Positions 5,273-5,372 of a stretch of DNA of 5,372 nucleotides are shown one piece after another (the first letter of the stretch is position 1; each line of letters starts with the position of its first letter). The DNA comes from Bacteroidia bacterium (GTDB taxonomy: Bacteria > Bacteroidota > Bacteroidia > Bacteroidales > Azobacteroidaceae): NCBI GenBank assembly GCA_025996695.1, contig BNTP01000158.1, forward strand, positions 1 to 5,372. Reading direction: 5' to 3'. The notes beneath the pieces are model-generated. The model saw nothing but the letters and a program-made list of their open reading frames with translations. It was not told where the DNA came from and searched no databases. A program made the translations under genes and the position numbers.

Positions 5273-5303
5273 CAAAAGTACAGCCTCTACTCAAACCAAA
5301 CAA
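5273..5303 (-). promoter_or_regulatory. Candidate promoter of a short minus-strand transcript
   Basis: The minus strand has TTG at 5303-5301 and TACTTTTG at 5280-5273, 20 bases apart, matching the Bacteroides -33/-7 pattern. The start would fall near 5266, only about 30 bases before the terminator stem. The stretch between holds a small stem, GAAATGAA/TTCATTTC (5246-5267). No credible protein gene follows, so a small RNA is the simplest product. Confidence 0.45.
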
Positions 5304-5372
5304 GTATTTAACAAAGTTTGACAGAAAAATCTCTTAATTTATGTGAAAAAAAAGTGGGTTTTTTCACCCGAA

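Noticed and set aside
5067..5303. A minus-strand open frame of 78 codons upstream of rpsL
   Set aside because: It runs through a strong terminator and a perfect 15-bp palindrome and overlaps promoter signals. Its upstream codons lie in the candidate promoter. It is kept only as a remote alternative to a small RNA.
5343..5367. GTGAAAAAA/TTTTTTCAC stem at the right edge
   Set aside because: It is mostly A/T, has a competing GGG/CCC pairing and is cut close to the window edge, so I could not assign it a role.

Overview
The window looks like chromosomal DNA from a member of the Bacteroidota, probably Bacteroidales. Three things point there. The ribosomal and EF-G proteins are of that type. The upstream regions carry the Bacteroides-type -7 box TAnnTTTG. 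The A-rich gene leaders mostly lack a Shine-Dalgarno sequence. I cannot name a genus from the sequence alone.

Right to left on the minus strand, the window holds: (1) 4957-5372, a gene-free stretch with a strong hairpin terminator, another perfect palindrome and two promoter candidates, the inner of which should drive the operon; (2) the str operon rpsL (S12), rpsG (S7), fusA (EF-G), all complete and intact, with spacers of 131 and 147 bp; (3) 71-1666, about 1.6 kb with no credible gene, a patchwork of palindromes, short repeats and a small element with inverted ends; (4) 1-70, the first 23 codons of an unrecognised minus-strand gene with its own -7 box.

The three full genes serve translation: S12 and S7 are parts of the 30S decoding region and head, and EF-G drives translocation on the ribosome they help form. 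The operon ends after fusA. There is no tuf, rpsJ or other S10-operon gene downstream and no rpoC upstream, so the usual long ribosomal cluster is broken here at both sides.

The least expected pattern is in the operon spacers. G/C-tract palindromes, apparently of one repeat family, sit in both spacers. The rpsL and rpsG stop codons are followed directly by AGCCCCC, and the fusA stop by the similar AGTGCCCCC. fusA also has a strong Shine-Dalgarno sequence, unlike the other two genes. I did not find a clear new multi-gene system. The novelty lies in noncoding structure.
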